A stretch of DNA of 64,000 bases from Odontocerum albicorne. Its lineage: Eukaryota; Arthropoda; Insecta; Trichoptera; Odontoceridae. Location: contig OX463865.1 in assembly GCA_949825065.1 (NCBI GenBank), positions 20,135,115-20,199,114 of the forward strand. The letters are read 5' to 3'. The translations under genes were made by a program, and so were the position numbers. The notes beneath the pieces are model-generated. The model was not told where the DNA came from, did not search any database, and saw only the letters and a program-made list of their open reading frames with translations. Positions within the stretch are counted from its first letter, which is position 1. Each line of letters starts with the position of its first letter. Shown here piece by piece: positions 1 through 12,000 of this stretch.

Positions 1-15
1 TGTTAATAAAAAAAA

Positions 16-90
16 ATGTTTGGGCAACCACGCTGTAGAGAATGGACGCCCCTTGCAACGCAGCAACTTCGTCTACGAAGTTTAATACAG
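16..90 (+). CDS. UVRAG: UVRAG exon 1 (start codon)
   Basis: Encodes residues 1-25, beginning MFGQPRCREW and ending LRLRSLIQ, followed by the donor CAG|GTATTC. The LATQQLRLR stretch fits the basic segment that precedes the C2 domain in the family. An in-frame TAA at 7-9 lies just upstream and there is no AG acceptor in bases 1-15, so the ATG at 16 is the likely start. The exon ends in phase 0, matching exon 2. Almost no 5' UTR or promoter lies inside the window. Confidence 0.8.
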
Positions 91-3000
91 GTATTCATAA
101 TTAATTTTAATGAAAAATGCTTTAAAAATATGTTTCAATTCATTTGTCAAAATGACTTGGAACAACGAATTGTTTTCTTTGTTTGAAGCGTTCGACTAAT
201 GTTTTGTTCCACAATTAATGAATAATCAATGATATCTTAGGATCATTATGGTATTTTAATGGAGTTTATAAATATTAACACGCGTAATTTGCAACTGACC
301 TTGTACTCTGATCTATGTGACATATTTTGCAGTTAATTTATCGTTTTTATTCTCTAATCACTTTATATTTGGGACAGTTTGATATGGTTTTGTTTACATT
401 TGTTGTGTTTTTTTTTTTTATATATATTCTCGATTAACTAAATACGATTTCGATGCATTTTATTATGAAACCAATTCAATGGGACACAAACATATATACT
501 CGAACCGGACAGCATCCAAATCTACAAAGAAATGGGTGAATAATAAAAGATTGGAGTAAGTTGAGAAAATCAGATATTTGGGTAGTATTTTCTTGGAGTA
601 AGTTGAGAAAATCAGATATTTGGGTAGTATTTTCTTGGAGTAAGTTGAGAAAATCAGATATTTGGGTAGTATTTTATTGGAGTAAGTTGAGAAAATCAGA
701 TATTTGGGTAGTATTTTATTGGAGTAAGTTGAGAAAATCAGATATTTGGGTAGTATTTTCTTGGAGTAAGTTGAGAATATCAGATATTTGGGTAGTATTT
801 TCTTGGAGTAAGTTGAGAAAATCAGATATTTGGGTAGTATTTTCTCAGTAATAGAAAAATTAAGAGGGATAGTGATAGAATTGTAATGAGAATCTCTAAG
901 TCGTTTGAAAACCACTTGGTGCTCAAAACGTTGTTTAATTCATTGATCCGTAGCAAACTAGAAAGCAATGCTTGCATTTGGAGCCTGGTGGGGGCGCAGA
1001 ACTCGCTCATGGTGGAGAAAGTACAAAAAAAAAATCTACGATATCTCTACATGAGAGAGTTAGGTGTCTATCCTTGGCTTTATCCTACTCAGTTTCTGCT
1101 GGGCATGCTCGGGTATAACTCCTTGAGCGTAAGAAGAGATCTGCATCTCCTAGTATACGTTGTCAAACTCGTTCGAGGAGTTGTGAGCTGTCCAGCATTA
1201 CTACAAAGATTAGCGTTAAATGTTCCACTAGACTGTTTACACTAGACTGCGAGTTCGGTGTCTATCCATGGCTTTATCCTACTCAGTTTCTGCTGGGCAT
1301 GCTCGGGTATAACTCCTTGAGCGTAAGAAGAGATCTGCATCTCCTGGTATACGTTGTCAGACTCATTCGAGGAGTTGTGAGCTGTCCAGCATTACTACAT
1401 AGATTAGTGTTAAATGTTCCTAACAATTACACTAGACTGCGCCGGCAAGAACTGTTCTCAATAACATACGCAAGAACGGATCTTCCAGCCGCTATGCCTG
1501 TTGGAAGGGCCTTAACTCTTTTGAACGGGACTGCTTCGGATATTGACATATTTCATATCACATTACCAAAAGCAAAAGTAAATTGTCTTCTTAGATTGAG
1601 CGCGTTAGAAAGCACTCATCAACATACTTAAGTGACTGTGAATATATGTGTGTAATATGTTTGTGTGTATATACTCGTACATACCAACTTACGTGAATAT
1701 ATGTGTGTAATATGTTTGTGTGTATATACTCGTACATACCAACTTACAGGACGAATATCATGGCTAAACACTCAGTCACCCGTGGTATAGAGATATTGAA
1801 CCAACTGAATGACACGGTTGATATATTCTCGGTACCGTCTAGCAGTATGAGAAGAATCCTGGCTGATATTATTCCTAACGAATAAGCTAACGCTAGAAGC
1901 AAACCCTCTTTGTGTAACAGGAGAAATCCGTGCAAAGTGGATAAAAAAAAAAAAAAAAAATGTATGCATATACATTATTTTTTATTTTTATATAATTTTA
2001 AAAATTTTTTCTATGTAGTTTTTCTTCTTTTTTAATGTCTTGTATTTTTCATAGTAATTGGGCTAAGCCTGTTTTGAAAATTAAATAAAATTTGAAACAA
2101 AGTCAATGGGACATTAAAAAAAAAATATATATATATATATGCTCGAATCGAACAATATCAAAATGTGCTAACAAATTGGTGAATGATTAAGATTGAAGCA
2201 AGTTGAGAAATTCTGTTATTTGGTTAGTATTTTCTCAGATGGTGGAAGAGTTAAGAGGGGAAACAAAGTCATTGGGGCATTAAAATATATATGCTTCAAA
2301 TCATATACATACAAATATATCATCATCATCATTGTCAACCAGGGTCGATCCACTGCTGGATGAAGGTCTCCCCAAGTTGACTCCAAATAGTTCGGTTTTT
2401 TGCTCGTTGATGCCATGTGATGCTGCCACGCTTTCTGATTTCATCTATCCAGCGTACCTTCGGTCTTCTTCTGGGCCTCTTTATGCCTCTTGGGTACCAT
2501 TGGATTATTTCGGATGTCCATCGGGAGTCTGACATTCTGGCTACGTGTCCTGCCCATTGCCACTTCATTCTTTTGCGCATCTTTATAACGTCTTCTACCT
2601 TTGTTATATTGCGAATCCAGGTGTTAAGTTTACGATCTCTTTTAGTATATCCCAACATGCGTCTCTCCATGCCCCTTTGTGCGGTCTGGAGCTTTTGTGT
2701 GTGTGTGTGAGCACGCGCGTGCTCGTGCATGCGTGCGTGTGTATATATATTAGGTGTACAAATAAGTTTCCGCCGTTTTTTATCAAAAATTGGGCATTTA
2801 TTGTGAAAGAACGGAACCTCATGTTTTATTCGAAGTATTGCCCATCGCTTGCCACTACCTTTTCCCATCTTTCTGGCAGCATACGGATACAGCGTCGGAA
2901 GAATGCTTCATCTTTTGAGGCTATCCACGAATCGACCCAATTTTTGCTATCTTCATATGATGTGAAGTGCTGCTCAGACAGGTCATGCGTCATCGATCGA

Positions 3001-6000
3001 AACAAGTGAAAATCAGAAGGAGCAATGTCTGGTGAATACAGCGGGTGGGGTAAAACTTCCCAATTGATTGTTTCCAAAAAGGTTTTGACCGGCGCCGCAA
3101 CATGTGGACGAGCATTATCATGCAGGAGAATAATTTTGTCGTGTCTGGAGTAGCAGTGGGCGCGCTTTTCCTCGAGTGCTCGACTCAATCTCATCAATTG
3201 TGCTCGGTAGACAGCCCCAGCAATGGTTTCGTTCGGTTTGAGCAACTCATAATACACGACACCAAGCTGATCCCACCAAATACACAACAAGAGTTTTTTT
3301 CCATGAATATTTGGCTTAGCTGTAGATGTTGAAGCATGGCCAGGGGTTCCCCATGATTTCTTCCTTTTTGGATTATCATAGTGGATCCATTTTTCATCAC
3401 CAGTGACTATACGGTGCAGAAAACCCTTTCGTTTATGCCTGGCAAGCAGCATTTCACATGTGGAAAATCGGCGTTCAACGTTTCTCGGTGTCAGTTCATA
3501 TGGAACCCAATTTCCTTGTTTTTGAATCATTCCCAATGATTTCAAACTATGTGAAATTGCTTGTTGAGTCACTCCTAATGTAAGTGCAAGTTCTTCTTGC
3601 GTTTGGCACGAATCTTGATCCAATAATACTTCCAATTCCGCGTCTTCGTACACTTTCGGCCTTCCGCTACGTTCTTTGTCTTCGATGTCAAATTCACCGT
3701 TCTTAAACTTTTGAAACCACTCACGACAACTTCTCTCACTTAAGGCAGCCTCACCATATGCTTCTACAAGCAATCGATGCGCCTCAGCTGCAGATTTCTT
3801 CAAATTGAAGAAGTAAATCAAAAGTTCCCGCAAATGACGCTTATTCGGCTCAAAACTTGACATTTTCGAACACAAAAAAATATGTTATACTGATAAAAAT
3901 TCACTAATATTTCAAGGTCATGTTGTTGACAGATGTCCAACCTTACGATAATGACATTTTACATCTGACAATTTTAACCATAACTTACTGGTGGCGCCAA
4001 CTTTTGTCAAACGGCGGTGACTTATTTGTACACCCAATACAAAAAATCTTTTAAGATGATAGTCCACAATAGTATTCTGGCACCGACTTTGATGTATGGG
4101 AGTGAAATGTAGTCGTGGGAACATTATAGGAGCCGAATAAATGCTGTTAAGATGTAATACTTGTATGACAGAATGTAGAATCAAGTGATATGGAATGAAT
4201 GTGAACTTAGTGCTGATGTGGTAAATAAGATGAGTACGTTGAGATGGTTTGGGCGTGTAGTACCGTACGAATGAAGAAATACCAACTGTACAGCACCGTA
4301 CAAAGACTGTAGAATAGGTGGATGGCTACCACTCGATACTCGGAGATTTCGGCTCACTTTATGCTTTTCCGGGGAAAAGTAGCAGGGTGGAGAGATTCTT
4401 CTTTAGCAGGTAGAAGTTGGTCGCAAGTAAGAGGCAGTAGACTGGAGTGAACTGAGAATGTATTTTTTGACTGTTGCCCTCCTTATGTGCTGCCAATTGC
4501 TCATCGTAAGTGCCTATTTTCACCCGTGCATGCCGTCATGGCTTGCGAGATATTACATATCTCGCACATTTTCGCATGCATGGGCCGGCTGACTTTTGAT
4601 ACTAGCTCTTGCGGAGGCCACGCATAAGGAACATTTCATTACGGTCGTGACACAGCACGTACATCAAACAAACGTAAGAAATTATACATACATAACATTA
4701 AACAATAATTTATACATCTTAAAAATTTCCAAATAATAGGAAAATAAATCAATCATATTTTAGGTGACGCATACGTCCGATACCGATAATAACAGAACCG
4801 ATATACAGTGCAGATGTGAGAGGAAGATAAAGACACAAGGGGGCATGTCTGGTGGCTGCGACATCACGACGGTGTTGTTTTTGCCCAAAAATTCACAAAT
4901 TAGTAGTGAAGTGTGAGCCGGCGCATTATCGTGGTGCTAAATCCAGGAGCTGTTTGCCCACAATTCTGATCTTTGTCTTCAGATTGCCTCATGCGTACGG
5001 CGTAAAACCTTAAAAAATTCTTTATCCAGTAATTTTTAAAATGAAAATATCATGACTGGCCCAAAATGCTTATCAAACACAAACTGCCCACCCAATACAG
5101 CTGGAAATTGAAATGTACATCACAGACAGTGTCACCGAGGCGAGGAAAAAAGATGGACTCAATCAAAAACAAACAGGCTATGAAAATTTAAAATGTCATC
5201 CTTATTGTTTGATCAACCCTCGTTTATGTTTTAGATGATTTTGTTTCCAATTGCTACATATTGCTCAATATCTCTCGTAACTTCTCCACCACCAGAGAAA
5301 ATACTACCTAAATAATAGAATTGCTCTAATCTAGGGCAGCACACTCTATCAAATTCGGTGGATAAAATTAATTAACTTAACTCGATAAAATAAAAATTAA
5401 TTCTCGAATCTGAGATGAAAACGTTACCAACTATTAGCAGTATTCACACCATTTACACCCATTCGATAGTCTCACGAATAAACTACTCTTTCCAGATAGT
5501 CGGCTACAACATCCACGAAGTGGGGGCGGGTTGCAGCAGCCTGTACTACACGCTGCACGCTACCACCATGTCCGCCCCTTTCTACACCAGCGAGAAACTG
5601 CTCTCCAACCATCCCAAATGGAGGGAGATCGACTCTGGTAAGCAGAACAACTAACCGAAATATCAGTGTTTACCAACGTTCTCTCTAAGGTGTGCGCGTG
5701 TGCTGTCGCACATCTGTTAAAAATTGTCCGCACACACGTTTCCATCTTCCGCACACATCTCAAAGAAAGGAACTTGTGACCATATTTTGTTTTGCGCAAT
5801 TATGTATTTTATTTGATATTTTATGATGGATTCTCAGGTTCCTTTCTTTGAGATGTGTGTGGAACATGGAAACACTATATAGAGTCCACGCGGTGTAAGG
5901 AAAGAATCTCCTGGACTTCAACAGGAAGGAACATTATCGGATAAGAAAATATATTTTTTTATATATAACCTACATACTTGAAAAATGCAATTTATGATTT

Positions 6001-9000
6001 CGTGGTGCATTATGTTGACTACTTAGTTTTATCTATGCATATTTGCACACTTCCCTCTTTTTTTCTTGCACATATAACATAAGTTGTTGGTCCGCACACA
6101 CAATGAAAAAATTAGGGGGAACGTTGATGTTTACTTTGAGTAAAAAAGCCTTTATTTATATAAGTACAGTAGAGTGCTGATTATCTGTGGTAATTGAGGG
6201 ACTCTCGAGTCCGGATAATTGAAAATCACGGTTAACCCAATATCGAGTTAAACATTTAAAGAGTTGAAATGTTTTACGCAAAATGAGTACACCAACAAGC
6301 TTTCTCAATGTTCGACAGATGCAACAGTTAAACGCCGGTATCATTCCACGGCAATTACATTGGGAAGTTCCAGATCTACATACCATATTTTATGTCGGTG
6401 TGGCGCAGGGAAACACTGCTGACTTACTAGCGTTAGTCAATCGGTTTTGCAGGGATTGCGCAAACTAGTGAACACAAAAATATAAAATAAGTGTTTTATT
6501 TATTTTATTTTTTATTACATAAAACGTGGCACCATAAAGTGAGACTTAAGTCTTTTCGAAGATTCAAGAAACACCTATATTTATTTATATATAATATAAG
6601 GAGTCTTGTTGATAATTAGAAGTGCTTTGTTTACAATAATTCACTCAGTAATCCATTCACCTCACTTACTCGCAAGCATTTCATTTTGTATTCCCACTAA
6701 ATCCACAAGACAGCTCAATCCCTTTTGTACTGAAAATTGCTATACTAATTATAAAATCAACTCCTCTATAATTCGTATGCAAAGACTTGGAAATGAGTTT
6801 TGCAATAATTTAGATATTTTTAATATAAATATATATAGTATTCGCCAGAATATCACAACAATATTTAGAAATAGTTACTAACTTTGTGCTCTCCTTTATT
6901 AATATAAATAACGTAATATAAACAAAACATTAAGGACAATACTTTGCCTCTGGAGTTGAGTAACCCTGCATCAACATGTGGAAGGTTTCGATTCTGCAAA
7001 ACAACTTGCATCTCGTTCTACAAGTGAGCCCGTGTGTTTTCCATATCTCAAGATCTATCCATAAAATTCCCAAAAAATCCAATTTTTTTTCTATGTAAGC
7101 GTTGTTCCACTAAAAACAAATCTAAAGTTCTTAACCACTATAAAATAAGTCTTGGACAATTACGTAAGTCTGCTTGGTGAAGTTTGGTAATATTTTGTGG
7201 TATACATACATAACATATATTGAACTTAAATATATATGTTAATAATAAATAATGTTAAACAATGACTGTAATTTATGTTGTTTATAGTTAAGGCATTAAC
7301 ATTGTGGAGGTTTAAAGACATTGTAATTTATTTTTATCAAACATTGTTTATTCCACTTTTTTATGACGGTATAACCCTACCGGTTTCAAGGCTTTCACCT
7401 CATCTTCAGGGGAGCGTAAACAAGACTAAATGCTGTTCGAACTGGCACTGATATACACGCCAGCCCCCAACCGTTGAAGCGTGTATATCGGTGCCAGTTT
7501 GAACAGCATTTAGTCTTGTTTGCGCTCCCCTGAAGATGAGGTGAAAGCCTTGAAACCGGTAGGGTTATACCGTCATAAAAAAGGGGAATAAACAGTGTTT
7601 GATAAAAATAAATTACAATGACTGTAATTTATTATTACTACAGCTTTTTGTATCTTCATGTTAGTTTAAAACAAAGTTTTGTATTATTTGTCAATAATTT
7701 TAAGTATTTGGACAACTTGTCATATATTAATTTGCATATGAAAGACACTGTTGTGTCAAAATAGCCCTATTGCAAGTATGTATTGAAGAAACTCTAATAT
7801 AGAAAAACGTAAACAATTTAAGTGAGAATTTTAATAATCATTATTAGTCCAATCGGCTATGCTATGATTTCTCAGTAGCTTCTATCAGTTCTCCAAACTC
7901 TCCCCATCCAGTAGAGATAGATAGATAAGTATGTAAACAAACATACGCACGCAGAGTACAGACACAAACTGTCACGACACGACACGGCGTGACACATAAA
8001 TATTGGACATATCAACACTTCACGGTATACTGTAATATTGATCGGAGCCCGGTCCATTCAGCCGCCGCACTTTATCTCCGTTATATCGTGAGATGATGTA
8101 ACTATTGTATCCTCCGAATGTCTGCACCGCTTTATCAGAGGTCGCTCCAAACACTAGCGAAATGTGTCAACACAGTGTCGACTGGCAACATATTTTTATT
8201 TTATTAGTTTATTTATAAACTATACAATATACCCTGTAATAATATTTTTTTTAATTTATAATGTATGATACATTCATTGTAAAAGAAAAAATATTTCAAG
8301 AATGATAAAGAAAAACAAATTAATTATATTTATTTTGATTGAATTTTGATACAGTCAAAACTCATAACTAATTTGTCAGTATAACGATTAATTTTGATAC
8401 AGTCAAATCTCATAACTAATTTGTCAGTATAACGATTAATTTTGATACAGTCAAATCTCATAATTAATTTGTCAGTATAATGATTAATTTTGATACAGTC
8501 AAATCTCATAATTAATTTGTCAGTATAATGATTAATTTTGATACAGTCAAATCTCATAATTAATTTGTCAGTATAATGATTAATTTTGATACAGTCAAAT
8601 CTCATAATTAATTTGTCAGTATAATGATTAATTTTGATAAAGTCAAATCTCATAATTAATTTGTCAGTATAATGATTAATTTTGATACAGTCAAATCTCA
8701 TAATTAATTTGTCAGTATAATGATTAATTTTGATACAGTCAAATCTCATAACTAATTTGTCAGTATAACAATTAATTTTGATACAGTCAAATCTCGTAAT
8801 TAATTTGTCAGTATAATGATTAATTTTGATACAGTCAAATCTCATAATTAATTTGTCAGTATAATGATTAATTTTGATACAGTCAAATCTCATAACTAAT
8901 TTGTCAGTATAACAATTAATTTTGATACAGTCAAATCTCGTAATTAATTTGTCAGTATAACAATTAATTTTGATACAGTCAAATCTCGTAATTAATTTGT

Positions 9001-12000
9001 CAGTATAATGATTAATTTTGATACAGTCAAATCTCGTAACTAATTTGTCAGTATAACGATTAATTTTCGCAGTCGCAAACAAAATGACTTAACAGCAGAG
9101 TGTAAAGAATCTCATTTTAACTATATAAAAATTCCAGTATAACAAATTTTGTAAAAATAAGTTTATTAAATACGCGCCCAAACACGAACTTCTTAATTAT
9201 TTAGGCCTCGGCCACACAGGTGGAGCCTCGCTTGGTGCTTAGAGCTACGCTAGGAGTTAGGCGACATATCCTTGCGAACCAACGCACCGCATACTATCGC
9301 AGTGGCCACACTACACCCTTCGCGCCATGTTGCATGACGATTAGTCATCGAGTGAATCTCCTAGCGAACAGACGTGTTGGTTAATTTTATTGTGTTTTTT
9401 ACAAGATGGCGGAAGTTTTAATAACAGCTGTGTATAAAAGGGAGCCTTTGTGGAACCCATCGAGCAAATTATACAAAAATGTACCTGTAATAAAATCACT
9501 TTGGATTGAAGTTGCACAGGAAGTAAATAAAGATAAGGTAAGTTTTAATGAAATTGGTTAGTTTTGAGAGTGGCATCGTGTGTTGACTCAACCGCTTCCA
9601 ACTGTCAAATGAATTTGTGCGTAGCAGCACTTTGGTGTGGCCATGCATGAAGTCACCTAGTATATGAGTCACGTAAAATCTAGCTTAGCACCTAACGAAT
9701 CATTTTGGTGTGGCCTCGGCCTAACTTACACCCTAATCTGAGTCACATCTCGTAAAAACTGAGAAACACCGGTATACATTAACATGTTAAAACTAATAAT
9801 AGAATGGAATGTGTTAAAACTACGTAATATTTTCATTAAACGATATCAAATTATTATTTATTATTGAACCGCTCTCGTCTCCGCGATGTTCTGTTGATAT
9901 TGAAAGTGTTTTATTTACGAACTGGGCCAATGCAGCGCGTAATAACCGTCGGGGTCAAGTCATCGTCGATGTGATGTCGCCTTGGACTGGCACGAGCGTC
10001 CACGTTGAATCACGCTATAAACAAAACGGTCCACATCTTTGTGATGGTGCAAAGTGTCTAGTTATTACGTAGTATTGTACACGATGCATTCACCCCTCTG
10101 TGACGATGTACGATGCCTGGAGACAATTTCCTTGTCTGTAAGGCCGAAATTCATAGTGCAACTTTAATACCAAATGTTAATTTTATTTTACTGATGAAAT
10201 ACGTATGTTAAGCAAAAATTTTTGTACGTATACTGCTGTTACGTACATACCATCATGTTGTTCCAGGCTGCAGTGGACAGGATAAGAATTACCATGATGG
10301 TGGTCAACCTCCCGTAGGAAATAGAACCTCGAGAGCAGAAAGAATAAGATAATCAATGGATATAGACAAGACTAAGGAAGTTCACGTAGAATTTCGTGTC
10401 TGCTTCAGTTGTTCTTAAACGAATGCTCGATCAACGGGGCCGAACACGACTTTCTCACTGTGCGAGACTTTTATATATCTGTATAACCAATTATCTAAGG
10501 GTACCATATAAATGAATGAATTGGATATCGTCGCCGATATTGCAGGAACACGTAACTCGATTTTTTGGTATAAGTAACTTTCTTTATTTTTTGTCATATC
10601 TTGTATCGTTGACACATTTTTGCATTAACACATATATTTATTTTTAATGCGGAACGCATTTATTCGTAACTGCAATACCAAGTGACGTTTTTATTTTATT
10701 ATATTTTTGCAGAAAAATCGTTTTTTTTTCTCCCCTGTAAAATTTGGGCAATCCTAGATACGGTGTAACTTCAGTATCGGCGACGATATGAGATCTTTCA
10801 CTTATCAACGCTGTAAAATATATCTCGATTATTGCATAACATGTTGAGTTAGTTATACCAAAACACGCTACGTACCAGTTTTACGTCATTATTATATAAT
10901 TAGCTTTATTTTAGTCTTGTCAGTTTCACTTAACGTCTTTTTTTAATTGGTTCGAGAGTTATCTGTATAGACGAACGCAACAAGTGAAGTTATACAATTA
11001 GCTATCTAATGAATAACTTCTGACTACAGGGGTTCCTCAAGGGGGAATCCTTTCACCCTTCCTCTTTTACAGTTTATGTAAATTAGATAATCCAACTTTC
11101 GCAATACAAGTATCACTTGTATGCTGATAGCTTACAAGTTTCTACCCAAGATGTATGACTCTAAGGTCCAAAAGTTTCCGGACTAAACATGTTAGATTGT
11201 GTACACATACCACGTCTCTGCATGGTCATCGTCTGACCATGCAGTAGACGTGGTATGTGTACATGTTACAGTTAAAATGTGATACCTCTATACCCTCAGT
11301 TGTATGTCAACTAGAGTCTATAGAAGCCATGTTGTTTCGTTATATCATAAAATGTTAAAAATTTAATATCACGCTGTACGGCACCGGTACAAAGAACCGT
11401 ATCATAGGTGAATAGCTACTGCGCAATGCTCGGAGAATTCAGTTCACGTTCTGAGGCGTAGATCAGTGAAAAGGTAGCGTGGCGAAGAGATTCCTCTTAG
11501 GCAGGTAGTAGATGGTCTCAAATTCCATTTTCCGCCACTGCATGCGCTCACAACTCGCAAAATACAACAATTTTTCGGGAGTTTTGCGCATGCAGAGGCT
11601 GGCCGGCCAGCGATATAGTCTAGCGGTGGCCGCGCACAAGTCTACATTTCCATTGCCGTCGCGACACCGCACGGAACCCAACAAACGTAAATATATCACA
11701 TACAAATTACTAAATAACATCAAATTGTAACTACATATCTACACACTTATAAATATTATACATCAAACAAGAAATTAATTAAGAAATAAAATACACAATT
11801 GTTTTATGATGACGCATACGTCCGGTACACACTGTTATCGAGATTCTTTCAAAAGAAGTGAACGATGTTTAATATTAAGAAACCAAGTCAATGGGGCACT
11901 AAAGCCTATATATATATATACTCGAACCGGATAGTCCACAACAGTATTTTGGTGCCAACTTTGATGTATGAGAGTGAAACGTGAACTTGGAAAAAAAACG

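Noticed and set aside
463..915. 150-codon minus-strand ORF and its plus-strand partner over the 42-bp array
   Set aside because: Open only because the repeat period is a multiple of three; the peptide is a pure repeat.
1703..1885. Short ORF after LINE-A (KHSVTRGIEILNQLND...)
   Set aside because: Protein-like but isolated between a 55-bp duplication and the LINE 3' tail; cannot be assigned.
8330..9082. 250-residue repeat protein
   Set aside because: Same reason: 48-bp satellite; no start context or non-repeat domain.
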